DNA of 64,000 bases, from assembly GCF_012489685.1 (NCBI RefSeq), contig NC_080044.1, positions 60,193,507-60,257,506 on the forward strand, in the 5' to 3' direction. Shown here in pieces: positions 23,608 to 35,815 of this stretch (the stretch's first letter is position 1; each line of letters opens with the position of its first letter). Below the pieces are notes generated by a model that worked only from the letters and a program-made list of their open reading frames with translations, made no database searches and was not told where the DNA came from. The DNA is from Lotus japonicus. Its lineage: Eukaryota > Streptophyta > Magnoliopsida > Fabales > Fabaceae. The position numbers were made by a program, and so were the translations under genes.

Positions 23608-26600
23608 CTAGCGTTTTTACCCCGTGCGTTGCACGGCGAATATTGATCTCATTATTTAAGCACGATTAATGAATTAGGCTTAATAGCTCTTTTGGTCCCT
23701 CACTTATCACAATTTTTCACTTTTGGTCCCTTTAGGAAAAAATTAGCAAAATTAGTCACTCATATTTACACACTTATGCAGTTTTCGTCTAAATAAGGAT
23801 CATTTTTGCAAACAAATAAGCAATGTGGAGGACCAAAAGTGCTAATTTTTTTATTGGGAACCAAAACTGCAAAACTGTGATAAGTGAGGGACCAAAAAAT
23901 CTATTAAGCCTTGAATTAAGATATGAAAAATTGAAAAATGAGCATTCAACCAAACAAAATCACAATGAGTATTACACAACTTGCAAAATTTGACAAAAAC
24001 TTTATATACATTTAACCCTAAATATTTTTAAAATTATAAAAAATATACTTAAATTAGATTAAAAATTGTTCCCAAGAGTTAGCAATAGTGGTAAAAGCTA
24101 GGAGCCATAAGGGAAGGATGGGAATGAAGAGTTAGCAAAAATTATTAGTTTTAACATGAACTATTTCTTGTGTAGAATGTTTTTCCCCGTCGAACTTTTT
24201 TACCATGTAATCTAATCATAAGTATATAATACTCATTTAAGAAAAATGTTTTAAAATTTGACTGAAAATTTGGCCTCAATTACTATTATTTAGTACTCAT
24301 TTTAAATTTCAAACTCAAATCTCAATTTTTTTTTTACAATTTTTAAAAAAGGAAATTCATTAACTTAAATTGAATATTAACTCATTAATCAATGAGATCA
24401 TTATATAAATTATATTTATTTCTTAAAAAATTAAAAGAAACCTAATTAATTATTATGAATGAATTTACAAATGATTTAGGGTGGAAAGAAAAGCGTATTA
24501 TGTGTGTCTGAGCAAAATAATTTAAAATCCGAGTGAAAAATTGGATCAAATTACTTTTATTTAGTACCCATTTTAAATTTCAAACTCAAATCGCAAAATT
24601 ATTTTTTACAATTTTAAAAATAATAAATTAATTAAATAAAATTAAATATTCACTCCTTAATCTATGAGATCATTCCATAGATTTTATTATGAAAGGAAAA
24701 ATCAGAATCTACTCATTAAAACGGAACTGACTCTTTTTTACATCATTCCACTATGAAATTTCATGTTGCCCAATTAGAATTTTTTTTTTCTAAATTGATC
24801 ATTCATTTCCTTTTTACTTAAAAAACGGATTTGCCTTATTTATACTCATAACTAACTAAATCTGATTTTGCTTAAGAAAGTTGAATATGTACTGCACTCA
24901 TTAAATTCAATATTTATTTTCTTTTTTCATTAAAACTAAAGGATTAAGCGTTTACATTTTTTTTAATATCACACCATAAATTTTGACGCAAGTACTATTA
25001 TTCACAACCAATTTTCAATTTCAAATTTCAAACTCAAATTTCAATATTAAATTGAATATCCACACCATAATATATGGAATTATTCTAAATTTTGTATTTA
25101 TTACATAAAAAAGTTAAAGTAACTCCATTAATTATTATTAAAGGAGAAATCAAATTTATTCACTAAAACAGAATTGACATTTTTTAATTTATTTTACCTT
25201 GAAATTAAATGTATCCCAATCAAAATGATATTTTTTTTTAAATTGATTATTCATTTCCTTTTCATTAAATAAACGGATTTCTCTTATTTATATTGATCAC
25301 AAACTAAATTTGATTTTGCATAAGAAAGTTAATATCTATCCATTATATTTATTATTGATTTGCTTATTTTGTTAAAAAAAAGTATCAAGTGTTTTAAAAT
25401 CTGACTGAAAATTAGGCTCCAATTACTATTATTTAGTACTCAATTAAAATTTCAAACTCAAATCTCAATTTTTGTTTACATTTTATAAAAAAAGAACTCC
25501 ATTAACTTAAATATAATATTATGACCTAAAAAATTCGATATGACCTAAAAAATATAATATTCACACCATAATCTAAACGCAAAACAGTAAATAACTCAAA
25601 GTGCACAAATAAATAAATAAATTACAACATAAAACGACAATCTTTGCTAAGTTGGAAGAAGACGCATCAGCCTTTAATCTAGAAGTAGTTGTCATGAACG
25701 GATCTGAACTATCCTGAAATAAGAGTAAAAATTGAAATTCACAATACATAACTATCTATAGTGATAGCATGTGCATATATAATAGTATTTAATTTTATTT
25801 TAACTTACATCACTTAATACTAATTATGTAAGCCGCAACTGTTCAACACTGTCATCACCAACCAAAATCTGTGAACACCAAAAGAAAAAGAGTATAACCA
25901 AATTGTAACATGCTAAACATTAAATCAAGCAGCAAGTTCAGTAGATGAAGATTCATGCCTAAAATATAAAGATGTATATGTTTTCCTGAGTTATATGTTT
26001 CAATATGCTTTGCTCAAAATAAATGTGAATCAAAAAATTCATAAGGCTTACCTCTCCTTCCTCGTATCTCTTCTTTGGTTTTTAATTGTAGAACAAAACT
26101 CAACCAAGCCACTCTGGAAAAACAAACAAAAAATTTCACCAAAATCTAACAGAAAGTAGGAAGAGGGCAAAAACCTCACATGTTGTATTCACTCTTGAAG
26201 AATCTTCCATATAAGCTCACCATCCCCAATTCCAATTCGCAATAAAAGTCCCACGGTGATGAGGCCTATGAAATTACAGAAGGAAAAGTAAAAAAGCATC
26301 ACTCCAATCAAAATCATTTCAATAAATCACACACGCTGCAGATCATTTCATAATGTTCATAGAAATGTAACTATACCCTTATGATATGGCAAGAAACTGG
26401 TTGAATCAGAAGCAATACCTGAACTTTTTTTGCTTTTTCAACATTTGCTTCTCAATTTCCCAGTCATCACAACAATAGTTATTTCAAAGCTCTTAGATGA
26501 TGGTTAAATAATGGAATGATAGAGGAGAAGAATTACATAAGAGAGTTTATATAGATGAAAACAATTAGGGTTTATGTTGTTTGCATGTGAAAAAAGGAAG

Positions 26601-27211
26601 GAGAATATTGTTCCAAAAAGAATATTCAAAATTTGAATTTATAGGTTGTCAAAATTTTAAAATTTGAATCTTGATTTCAAAAACGCACTTTTTGAAAGGT
26701 TAGCAAAATCAGTTTTAATCACATAAAAAAAAGCAAAATACGTATAACAAAAGTGAGAAAGTTTTCGTTTTTAAGCCTTATGTATGAATAAGAATATTAA
26801 ACATCTATTAATGTGATTTTGAATGATTATTCCATAGGTAGTCAATTATGGGTGATGACTTTTGTTACAGCATTAATGAAGAGTTTAAAAAAATTAAACA
26901 ACAATTAATAATATTTTGAATGACTATTCCATAAGTAGTTAATGATGGGTGATGACTTTTGATTCAGCATAAATGGACAGTTAAAAAAAATTAATCAACA
27001 ATTAATGAGATTTTTTATGATTATTCAATAGATTGTCAATGATGGGCCACAAAACCAAAATTAAGGAGAAATTGTCTCACCATAAATTTGTCAGAATGAT
27101 TTAGAGCTTGACACTTGTCAGCTAATGAGGGAGGGTGGATAAGAGTGAACCTGGGAGTGCCAACTCATCTAAGTGGGTCTCACAGAGTTCTTCTTTTCTA
27201 TAGTATATAGA
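23608..27211 (-). mobile_element. Helitron, 3.6 kb, non-autonomous
   Basis: On the minus strand the 5' end is TCTATATACTATAG (TC at 27211). The 3' end is a GC hairpin CCGTGCAACGCACGG followed by GGTAAAAACGCTAG, ending at 23608. Host A precedes and host T follows, the A|T target of Helitrons, with no duplication. No Rep or helicase frame is readable. The interior is very AT-rich, and blocks around 24300-24880 recur, diverged, to about 25500. It holds a small TIR element at about 23674-23913. The Helitron interrupts the importin-like pseudogene. Confidence 0.85.
23674..23913. mobile_element. Small MITE nested at the Helitron 3' end
   Basis: Inverted ends of about 35 bp, GGCTTAATAGCTCTTTTGGT on the left and, reverse-complemented, GGCTTAATAGATTTTTTGGT on the right, continue into GTCCCTCACTTATCACA on both arms. 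TGAATTA occurs beside each end. Long arms and a tiny interior suggest a Mutator-like MITE. No ORF. Confidence 0.65.
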
Positions 27212-27308
27212 TTTGGAATAAAAAAATAATCCTAACCCATATTTTTGTTCTATTTCCAAGTGCAAGGTTGGAAATAATCCAACAGACATATGTCTTAAAC
27301 ATTTTGCA

Positions 27309-28210
27309 ATGGACGATGTGAGATTAAGGCTGCTTTCATCTTACATGTTTTTTCTTTTGAGCATCCAATCCAATCTCAAATATCAAATTTCCCGAGGAAG
27401 TCAACAACAATCGTGTTTCAGTCTTATGTCCTTGATGAAGTTAACCTCTGGGGTTGTACATTTGTTGACTGTTCTACATGGTTGTTTCTACTATTATGTT
27501 TTGCATCAATTGATTATGTTTTGAGGGCTATTGACTACTTAACCATTATATATGACAAAATTATCTTTCAAATACCACAATTTTGCTATAAAATTGACAC
27601 ATATGTACAACTCTAGACATGTGATTTGTGGAAAAATTACAGTGATGCATGATTACTGGTTGAGACTTTGTATATTATGGCCAAGTTGATGGTAGTCTAT
27701 ACAATACAATCTGCTTTCTCATCTTCTCGAGATGTGAGACTTAAACAAAGAAACTAAAAATTGAAACTGAGGTAAAAACATAATCGTAACCAATGTGGGA
27801 CTAGCTTAGCCACAAGCAATGAAATTAAATTTGGAACTAGACTAGAAAGGACGACGTGAGACTAAGGCTACTTTCATCTTACATGTTTTTTCTTTTGAGC
27901 CTCCAATCCAAACTCAAATATCAAATTTCCCGAGGATGTCAACGACGATCGTGTTTCAGTCTTATGTCCTTGATGAAGTTAACCTCTGAGGTTGTAAATT
28001 TGTTGTTTCTTGTACATGATTGTTTCTGTTATTATGTTTTGCATCAATAGATTATGTTTTGAGGTCTATTGACCACTTAACCATTAATATGACAAAATTA
28101 TCTTTCAAATACCACAAATTTGATATAAAATGGACACGTATATATATAACTCTAGACATGAGATTGTGGAAAGATTACAATGATGCATGATTACTGGTTG
28201 AGACTTTGAA
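27309..28210. repeat. Tandem duplication, about 360-bp unit, period about 542
   Basis: The block at about 27309-27672 (from GACGATGTGAGATTAAGG to GGTTGAGACTTTG) recurs at about 27851-28208 with roughly 90 percent similarity by eye. It lies in minus-strand intron-like DNA of the importin-like pseudogene. Plus-strand frames in both copies show no domain. Confidence 0.75.
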
Positions 28211-29068
28211 CCCCAGAGGTTAACTTCAATTAGGAGGACACCACCATCAATGATGTGTTGAAAGAAATTCAAGGGAAATAGGGAAAACATAACTAACATG
28301 ATTAAAATTCTATATCAAGAAAATAATTCAAGGGAATGAGGGAAAACATAACTAACATGATTAAGATTTTCTATTCAAAACTTATCATAAGTTTTCATTA
28401 ATTACTAAATTCTTAATCACCCCATCTTCTATTTAGAACCTCTTTTAGCAACCACCCAACTACCCTAATCATTTTTTTTTTAGAATAATGAGTTATAACT
28501 GAACTGGCCTGCTTTCTTGAACCCATGTGGTGATTTATTCTATTTATGGGGCTCTATACATCGATGACAATGGGCTTTTTCAAGACTACATTTGAAAGGA
28601 GGGGAAACTTCTCACCATCTGTTAACATTTGCATGGGCCTTAATGTTTGCAAAAGTGGACTGTAAGAACTACTAAATAATATCTTACAACTCAAATCAAT
28701 GATTGCAACTATAAAAATAAAAAGATCTCAGATGATGAAATCTTAAGTGAATGATTACCTGCGCTTGCTTATTAGACTCCGCCACAATATTTCCCACCAC
28801 GTGGAGGGTTGCAATCAGCACCAAATCAAATTGGTGGCTGAGGAGCTTTACAAATCTACTAGAAATTAAATTTTCCTCAACAATAGCTTGAATGTTGTCA
28901 AATGGGCCGTCAGAAATATGTAATAATGTCCAACAAACATTTGTCAACACTTCATCATCGTTTGAAAAAATCAAGCTAGCTAGGCATGGTATTGCAGATT
29001 TAACCTGTCATGAAAAATGTGAAAAATATTAGCATGTCCCAAGAAGTCTACTCATAATAATCAACAAA

Positions 29069-30699
29069 CAGGGGTGGACCCACGTTAGACTGAGGGGGTT
29101 CAACTGAACCCACTGAAAAAAAGAAAATTTCCACTGACCCCCTTGTATAATTATTTTTTTGAACCCCCTGAAAACTTTAATTTGCACCACAGTCCCTTTC
29201 TCTCTCTCTCTCACACAGTCTCACACAAGTACTCACTGTTTGGATTTTCACACGCTCTCGCTACCATAGGTCAAGCACACACACCACGCCACCAGTGCAC
29301 CACCACGCCACCACCAGTCCACCACGGTATCACACCATCGCTCCGCCCAATATACCAGCCGCGTCTCTGCCTAAATCTAACTCTCTCTCAATCAAGACTT
29401 CTGTATTTTTTATCTCTAACTTTTCATCGGATTTCCCCATTCACCAGCTCAATCCACAGGTTCGTTCTCCTGGTCCTCTTTGTTACTCTGTTTCTCAATT
29501 CTTTCTGTTTTTTAGCTTTTGATTTGAGCACAAAGCTATAGAATTCTGCAATTCGCATTCTGGGTAATCGATTTTTGCTGTTTTGGAATTGGGATTTTGG
29601 GGTGCATGTTTGGATTAAGGAATTGGAATTGTCTGCATTAAGGAATTGGAATTGTCTATAATTAAAGAATGTCTGAACTTGTTTGTCTTCTGCTTTACAT
29701 TGTGCCAAGCTTTGTCTTTGAGTATGGATTTGCTTAAAAGCTCAACCTTATAGGTTCCATAGTGTGACTCTTGGGCTGTGGCTGTGGATTATCCATGAAC
29801 TATTGCTTCACCTTAAAATAAAGACTGAATTGAGTTAGTAGGAAATCTCAAGGTTTGTTTTGAAGGCTTGTACTGTAAGGTCACTATAATTTCTTCAGGA
29901 AAGGGTGTAGGTGAAGCCATTTCCTTTTATAAAAAAAAACACTCTTTTTAGCAAGTGAAGTTCTGAACTAATTTACTTGTTTAATTTGAACGTTTTCATT
30001 TGTGTATATGCTACCAAGTTCTTTATTTCATTTCCTAACTTATTGCTTTTCCATGTCCTTCATGACTCTTCATTAAATGGCTTTGATCGGTGACAAAACT
30101 TACAGGGAACTTGGCGGATTGGAATAGCACCATACAATCCCCTTGGCCGTGGATTTTTCTGTGGCAAGGCTGTCATAGAAAGTGTACCTGCAAACAGTTT
30201 TCTGGTATGGACTTGCTCTTTTGTTTATGATGAAAAATTGGCCCTGTTCATTGTTCATCAGCTTGTCATTTTACCAGACATTCCAACCAAGGTTCCAAGG
30301 GGAGAACTTTGACAAGAACAAGATCTTCTATTCTCGGCTAGTAAAGTTGGCAGAGAAGCATGAATGTGCTGATGTGCATCTTCACAACTTGCTCTTGCAT
30401 GGATTTTTCATCAAGGAGATGATGTGGTACCCATCCCTAGTGAGTGATTTTCCATTTTTTTCCCGACCCGCATCAAATAAAATAATCTTTCATTCAGTGC
30501 TCCTAAAAGACTGAAAGTTTGTTACATCTTTCTTGTTAGAAGAAAGTTGCACCTCGAGTCCTTGACATTTCAAATCACATAAACATCCATTTCCACCCAG
30601 AAGCCAGAAATCACATTAAAGTTGTTTTTAATTATATTTTTATCGGTTCATTTGAAAAATTTGAACCCCCCTGACCCCGGGGTCCTGGATCTACCACTG
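29069..30699. mobile_element. hAT element carrying a captured gene fragment
   Basis: Inverted ends CAGGGGTGGACCCA and, reverse-complemented, CAGTGGTAGATCCA have the CAGnGGnnGAnCCA form common in plant hAT elements. GGGGGTTCAA lies subterminally at both ends. An exact 8-bp TCAACAAA flanks it (29061-29068 and 30700-30707). It carries no transposase but does contain two exons and an intron of an aldo-keto reductase gene. The collinear copy A at 17.8 kb lacks it, giving an empty-site comparison. Confidence 0.88.
30106..30439 (+). pseudogene. Captured aldo-keto reductase gene fragment
   Basis: Two exon-like stretches with splice borders: 30106-30204 (IGIAPYNPLGRGFFCGKAVI, ESVPANSFL) and 30278-30439 (FQPRFQGENFDKNK, LVKLAEKHEC, and in a shifted frame ALAWIFHQGDDVVPIP). 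These match the C-terminal half of plant NADPH aldo-keto reductases of the auxin-induced/perakine reductase type (IVPYSPLGRGFF, PRFQGENLDKNK, LALAWVLHQGDDVVPIPG). A one-base insertion near 30117 and another shift near 30380 break it, and the catalytic N-terminal barrel is missing. It is a fragment carried by the hAT element, intron included, so it was captured as DNA rather than copied from mRNA. Confidence 0.85.
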
Positions 30700-31583
30700 T
30701 CAACAAAGACAAAAGAGTATAGATGCTACCTCCTGAAGTGCAAGTTATGGCTTGTCCTTGCAAATTTTCGATAATACTAAAGTAGAATTTCTGGACATTG
30801 CAAGTTTTGAATGTTTCTTTAAGTCAGGCAAAAGTTTCTTCATGGAATTAGCATTCAGTAAATCAGTGTTTAGAAAAACCAGATCAGTTACCGGGAATCG
30901 AGCTCATTGCCGGTTGGCCGAGTTATTAAGCTCTGTCCTCACAAAACCGGACGGTTAACATAAAACTAGTAAACGAGTGAAAACCGGTCGATTTACAGTC
31001 TAAAGTAAATAGATTAAATTTGAATTTTCAGTACTGTTATCATGTCAAAATCATTACTATTGGTAGACAACTCTTTTTTTACACGATCAATGCCAATGAT
31101 TTAAACAAAATATAATAAATATAAGTACTAATACATAATATAATACACTGAGTATAACTGATTACGTACATTATAATACTAATATATGGAATAAAAAATA
31201 ATTTAATAGGTATCTCATAAGATTTAAATATATATATACATAATTACAAGTAACTCATCTTTGAACCTCTAACTAGTATCTAGACCGGTGTTATCACCAG
31301 CCGTTTTTCAAACATTCTTAAATCAAAGAAGGAAGATGTGATTCTCTTATCAAGACATTACCTGCTCTAGAAGGAACAACATTATGCTTATTCACCACTG
31401 TTGGGTTATTAGCTACGACATTTGTAAGATCTGAGACAGCTCCAAGCTAAACAAACAAACAAACATGAGGTGAAATAAATAAATAATGAAAAAACCATAA
31501 TTAAGGACCCAACAAAAAAAAAGGAACCTGAAGTTTTTGAAATTTCTCTTTAAGCATTGTTTCGACCAAGCTAGGAACGCTTA

Positions 31584-31734
31584 TGCTATGTTTGGTTAGA
31601 GGGAGGGAAAATGAAAAGGAAGGAAAACACGGAAATTGAGGAGTGAATTTAGACTAAGGTTTAATCCAAGTTCACTCCTCGATTTCCGTGTTTTCTTTCC
31701 CTTTCCTTTCTCCTCCCTCCAACCAAACGAAGCA
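31584..31734. mobile_element. Tourist-like foldback MITE, 151 bp
   Basis: Almost the whole element folds back on itself: TGCTATGTTTGGTTAGAGGG pairs with CCCTCCAACCAAACGAAGCA. TTA flanks both sides (31581-31583 and 31735-31737), a PIF/Harbinger-type duplication. The collinear site in copy A (about 18850) lacks it. Confidence 0.85.
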
Positions 31735-32659
31735 TTAGTTTTACAGTGAAATGCTTGCGCTTTATCTTACGTGGCTCAGCTATCGTGATCCTCTTGTTCT
31801 GCATAAAATTTGAAATAACAAATTAACGTAATATAAAGAAGAAAAATGTCATCTAAAGTGAGTAATAAAATACGCACCATATAAGCATGAATAGCCGCAT
31901 TGTGTGCATCTAAAGTATCCAGAATTTTCTGCTTCGTATGTTGCATTTTTTTCTACAACATGCTCCCCATATAGCAGAAGTTGAACAGCAAAAGAATAGA
32001 AAGCCATCATAGAACACTAGAAATCTAGAACAGAGAAATGCGAAATCAAACCATTAATGTACTATAGCAGTGCAATTACCAATAAATAAATTGATAGCAC
32101 TGGATAGATAAGTCAGTTAACTTTTAGAGGTGAAAAAAATCATATATAGGCATAGTAAAAGTAAACAATACTGCAGTAAGAAAAGAAATCAGAATCCATA
32201 AGATATCTAGCCATCCAAACCAAAGCTTCTCATACACTAAGTTATGAAAAACAACTTAATACCAAAGGGACATCAAATAACGTGGTTTGAAGAAGCATCA
32301 TAAACAACAGAGGAGGATTTCCGAGTTTTATCTAATATTTTTTCAAATACAATAAACCCCGTGAACAATAGCATGAATTATATCCACTACAATATATTAG
32401 AGGTAATGGATTCATGTGCTAAAGAATAAATATCCCACAAAAGTATTGTTGCACTCTTCTATAATATGTATGATATATGTAGATGAGAAAGAAAACGTTG
32501 CCAACTGCAATGCGGAAAATTTGTTGAACATTTCTTATGCCCAATTTATTTTATCCCTGGTTATAATCACACGTCTAAGCATTTCTAAATTAATACTTGT
32601 GAAAACCTATTTTACCACTTAAAATGTCTCTTTTATTTTATATAATCAAAATGAGTCAG

Positions 32660-33090
32660 CTTAGACATGTCGTTCTGAATAGCTCGACCAAAAGTATGGG
32701 ATGGACTACCTAACTTTAAGCCTAATCTAAATTTGGCATCAAAATTTGACCTCTGCCCCATGATGGGTTGGGTGGGCTGCCTGAATTAATTTTTTATTTT
32801 CCATTAATCATAATCATGTTACAAATATATATAAAAAGAAAAAATAGACAAGACTGATGATAAAACATTTATTTATTTATTTTATTTTTATGTGTTTTAT
32901 ATTTTCATGTATTAGAAAAATGATTTTCTTACCTCAATTTTTTAAAAATTTATTATTAAGTGAATTTTTTATAAAGCATTGGCCAATGGGCCAACTCATT
33001 TGGTCTGAAAAAATAGTGACTCGTATCAATTGACTCAGCATAATCCAACTTGAATGGACTAGGCCATCCAGAACAACGCCCCTATTTAGA
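32660..33090. repeat. Possible TIR element, about 430 bp
   Basis: GTCGTTCTGAATAGC at the left end is mirrored by GGCCATCCAGAACAAC at the right. The interior has GGGTTGGGTGGGCTG-type motifs. No clear target duplication was found, so the class is open. Confidence 0.35.
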
Positions 33091-33248
33091 AGAATACTAA
33101 TAGTTCACACTTCACAATGCATGAGCTAAAAGATAAATTAGAAAAATACATGATCAAATTTGGATCAAAATATTGTAAAAAAAAAGGAAGGAACTTATGT
33201 AAAGGAAAAAGCTAAATGATATGAGCAATCTTGATCCAACTTTTTTTG

Positions 33249-33548
33249 GAAAATTGCACTCACCTCTCTTAAAAATTTATCATTATTGTCTTGACTTTCC
33301 TTCTAAAATACATTTTATCATTTTAAAAATTGTAAAATGTATTGATCACCCCTCACTCCTATATCATTTGAAATAATATAGAAGTGTTGAGTGTTATAGT
33401 GATAAATTTTTGGGGAGGTCGGTACAATAATGATAAACTTTAAGAGAAGTTAGTATAATGTTCCAAATACAATAAGGGTGATTAATATCTTGTTAAAAAA
33501 ATAGAGAGAAAATCAATACAACAATGATAAAGATTAGTGCAATTTTTC
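33249..33548. repeat. Foldback repeat, MITE-like, about 300 bp
   Basis: AAAATTGCACTCACC and AGTGCAATTTTT form the ends. An inner pair (TTAAAAATTTATCATTATTG against CAATAATGATAAACTTTAAG) folds back as well. It shows the arrangement of a MITE, but the target duplication is not clear. Confidence 0.45.
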
Positions 33549-33567
33549 TTAATAACAACAGTGATGT

Positions 33568-35120
33568 GGGGCCCGTTTGATTGTGTTTTCAATTTTATTG
33601 TTTTCATAACTGTTTTGTAAAATAATTTTTAAGAACTGTTTTTTAGCATAATATAATAAAAAAACTTGTTTGGGAATTAAATTTTAAAAACTGTTTTGGG
33701 AATAAAAAAAACAAAAAAAATTGTTTGATAAATTTGTTCCAAAAACATGTTTTGGAAACAAAAAGATAGAAAACTCGTTTGGATGCATTCTTAGGAAAAA
33801 AGTTATTAATATGAATTTATTGAGATTTTTGATAATGTCAAACATGCAGTTCAATACCCTTCACAATTAGAAGCTAGCTAATTAATTTACCAATCAATTT
33901 TAGAACAACAAGGACAAAGATGAATAATAGTTTTTAGTAGTCCATGGCCATAATGAACTTCTTTTTCAGAAATCTCTAAACCTCATAACAGAACCCTCAT
34001 ACACCTAGTTTTTTTTATAAGCAAAATGCAAACATGGTTGAAGTGAAAAAAAATACATCAACACAGAACCATCACAGCAACATACAAATTGAAGATTGCT
34101 CCACATGAATGAAAACCCTCTACTAACCATAAGCAGCTCCACCAAATCAGAGCACCTCCAATTAAAATATTAGTTCTGCAATAGCAGAGAAAATTGCAAT
34201 CTCAAATACCATATCACCTATTGCATACCAGTAATTTATCAAGGCTACCCGCAACTCACTGATGCCAGCACGCTAACACCCTCAATTTGGTTGTCCAAAT
34301 AATTAATGACATTAATACTCAGCAAGGCCCATGTAGCAAAAACCCATTGCAGTATAATAGCATTCCCAGCAGCGAAACACCATTATAATATCATAATACA
34401 CTCATAAGGATTCATCTCTCATTCAAAGATCGTAGGAGTGAAATTTCTCTCATTAGCTTTTAACAAAAGCCATACCTTAAATTGAGATTCATTCACTACC
34501 CTTCCATCAATCTATTGTACCTCAGTACACCCCACCTTCTCGCAACTTCCAATTGCAGCAATAGAACCCAGACCAGCAAATTGAAAATCAGAACCCAAAA
34601 GAAATAAAGAGTGTATAAACTCAAAAAAAAAAATCTCGCTCAATTCAACTGAAACGAATCAATAATTAGAGAAGAAGATGAGCAGATCATCATGGCAAGA
34701 GAAGTAAAAGAATAGGAGGAGCAAAATTTTCCTTGAACAAGAAAGAAGATCGAGTTTAGAAGTGCACTCGCTGCAGTCCCACACTGAGAAGAAGCGTATT
34801 GTGATTTGCAGAATGAGGAGCGTTAACGCGGCTGAGAAAGAAGAGCGTTCGTAGGTTTTGCTGATATTTACAATACTGCCATTAATGTGAGATTAAAAAA
34901 ACATCCTGTTTTCCGTGTTTTTGATGTTTCCGAAATAGAAAAATAAAATTAAAAAACAAAAACAATTTTTTCCTGTTCTGGTTTTTCTGTTTTAAAAACA
35001 AAAAAATAGAAAACTGTTTTTAAATCATTTATGAGAAAACAATTTTATCAAACAAGTTTTTTTGTTTTTAAATTTTATAAAACAGAAAACTGTTTTTAAA
35101 AACAGAAATCAAACAAGCCC
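33568..35120. mobile_element. TIR element of hAT-like form, 1.55 kb, with gene-like insert
   Basis: Ends GGGCCCGTTTGATT and, reverse-complemented, GGGCTTGTTTGATT, with long subterminal regions rich in GTTTTTAAAAACAG-type motifs. GTGATGT and GTGATTT lie outside the ends (6 of 7). The middle, about 33800-34870, has a different composition. Read on minus, 34870-34600 looks like a promoter, 5' UTR and intron of a plant gene, but no coding sequence can be named. Confidence 0.5.
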
Positions 35121-35764
35121 GTGATTTCTCTAATTTAGCTTTGATTTTACTTTATTGATTTCAAAAACATAAAACAACGCCAGTTAATGTTTTTTTTTAT
35201 CTAATTACACCGTTTGTTAATTGTTTCAACTAATAGTATCCCATGGTGCTATATATAGCAAATCTCTCATGAATTTTAACTGAGAGTGCAAAAGAGAAAA
35301 TACTCATGTTTTAAGTTGTTCTAGAAAATAGGGTCCCTTTCCTGAAGAAGTTATAATATTGTTTCCTTGATAGTAGAAATTAAAGATTAGGCACAATGAG
35401 TCAATGACGATAGATAACCCACCGCGGATTGGGAAGAGGCTCTCCAGTGATTTGGGTGACAGTTGCTTGGCAATTGTGGTGGGAAGGAATGGATGGATTT
35501 TTAGGTGAGAGAATGTTGATCAAAGAGAGGTTTTTGAGCTGGCTCGTTTCAAGACATAGACATGGCTGAAAGCAAAAAATAATAACTTTCATCATGCAAT
35601 TTTTGAATGGTGTGGTGAACCACTTTCTTGTTTTGTTGTTTTATAGGCTCATGTAATGTTTGTTGGATCTAGAATCTTGTCATCACAACAATTTTGCTTT
35701 GTGAGACTCTTTGTATATGGGATTAGGTACCCCTTGTACCTCCTTAATTCATGATTGCTTATTA

Positions 35765-35768
<4 letters not shown>

Positions 35769-35814
<46 letters not shown>
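35769..35814. repeat. (TA)23 microsatellite
   Basis: An uninterrupted run of 23 TA units. Confidence 0.98.

Positions 35815-35815
<1 letters not shown>

Larger units (their letters stand above)
28640..32640 (-). pseudogene. Importin-alpha-like pseudogene, copy B (ARM repeats)
   Basis: The best-preserved exon is 28759-29004 on minus: 82 codons, open, bounded by AG and GT. It reads VKSAIPCLASLIFSNDDEVL, then CWTLLHISDGPFDNIQAIVE and LHVVGNIVAESNKQAQ, matching ARM repeats 4-5 of importin alpha (normally LSYLSDGTNDKIQAVIEAG and RTVGNIVTGDD). Further exon remnants follow upstream to about 31.96 kb. The gene is split by a hAT element (29069-30699) and a MITE (31584-31734), and no importin-beta-binding domain is found. 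Same layout as copy A, which lacks both insertions. Confidence 0.75.

Noticed and set aside
29143..29541. A 132-residue frame inside the hAT element
   Set aside because: Composition is that of a UTR or intron (His/Pro and Ser runs); no domain. It may be captured non-coding DNA.
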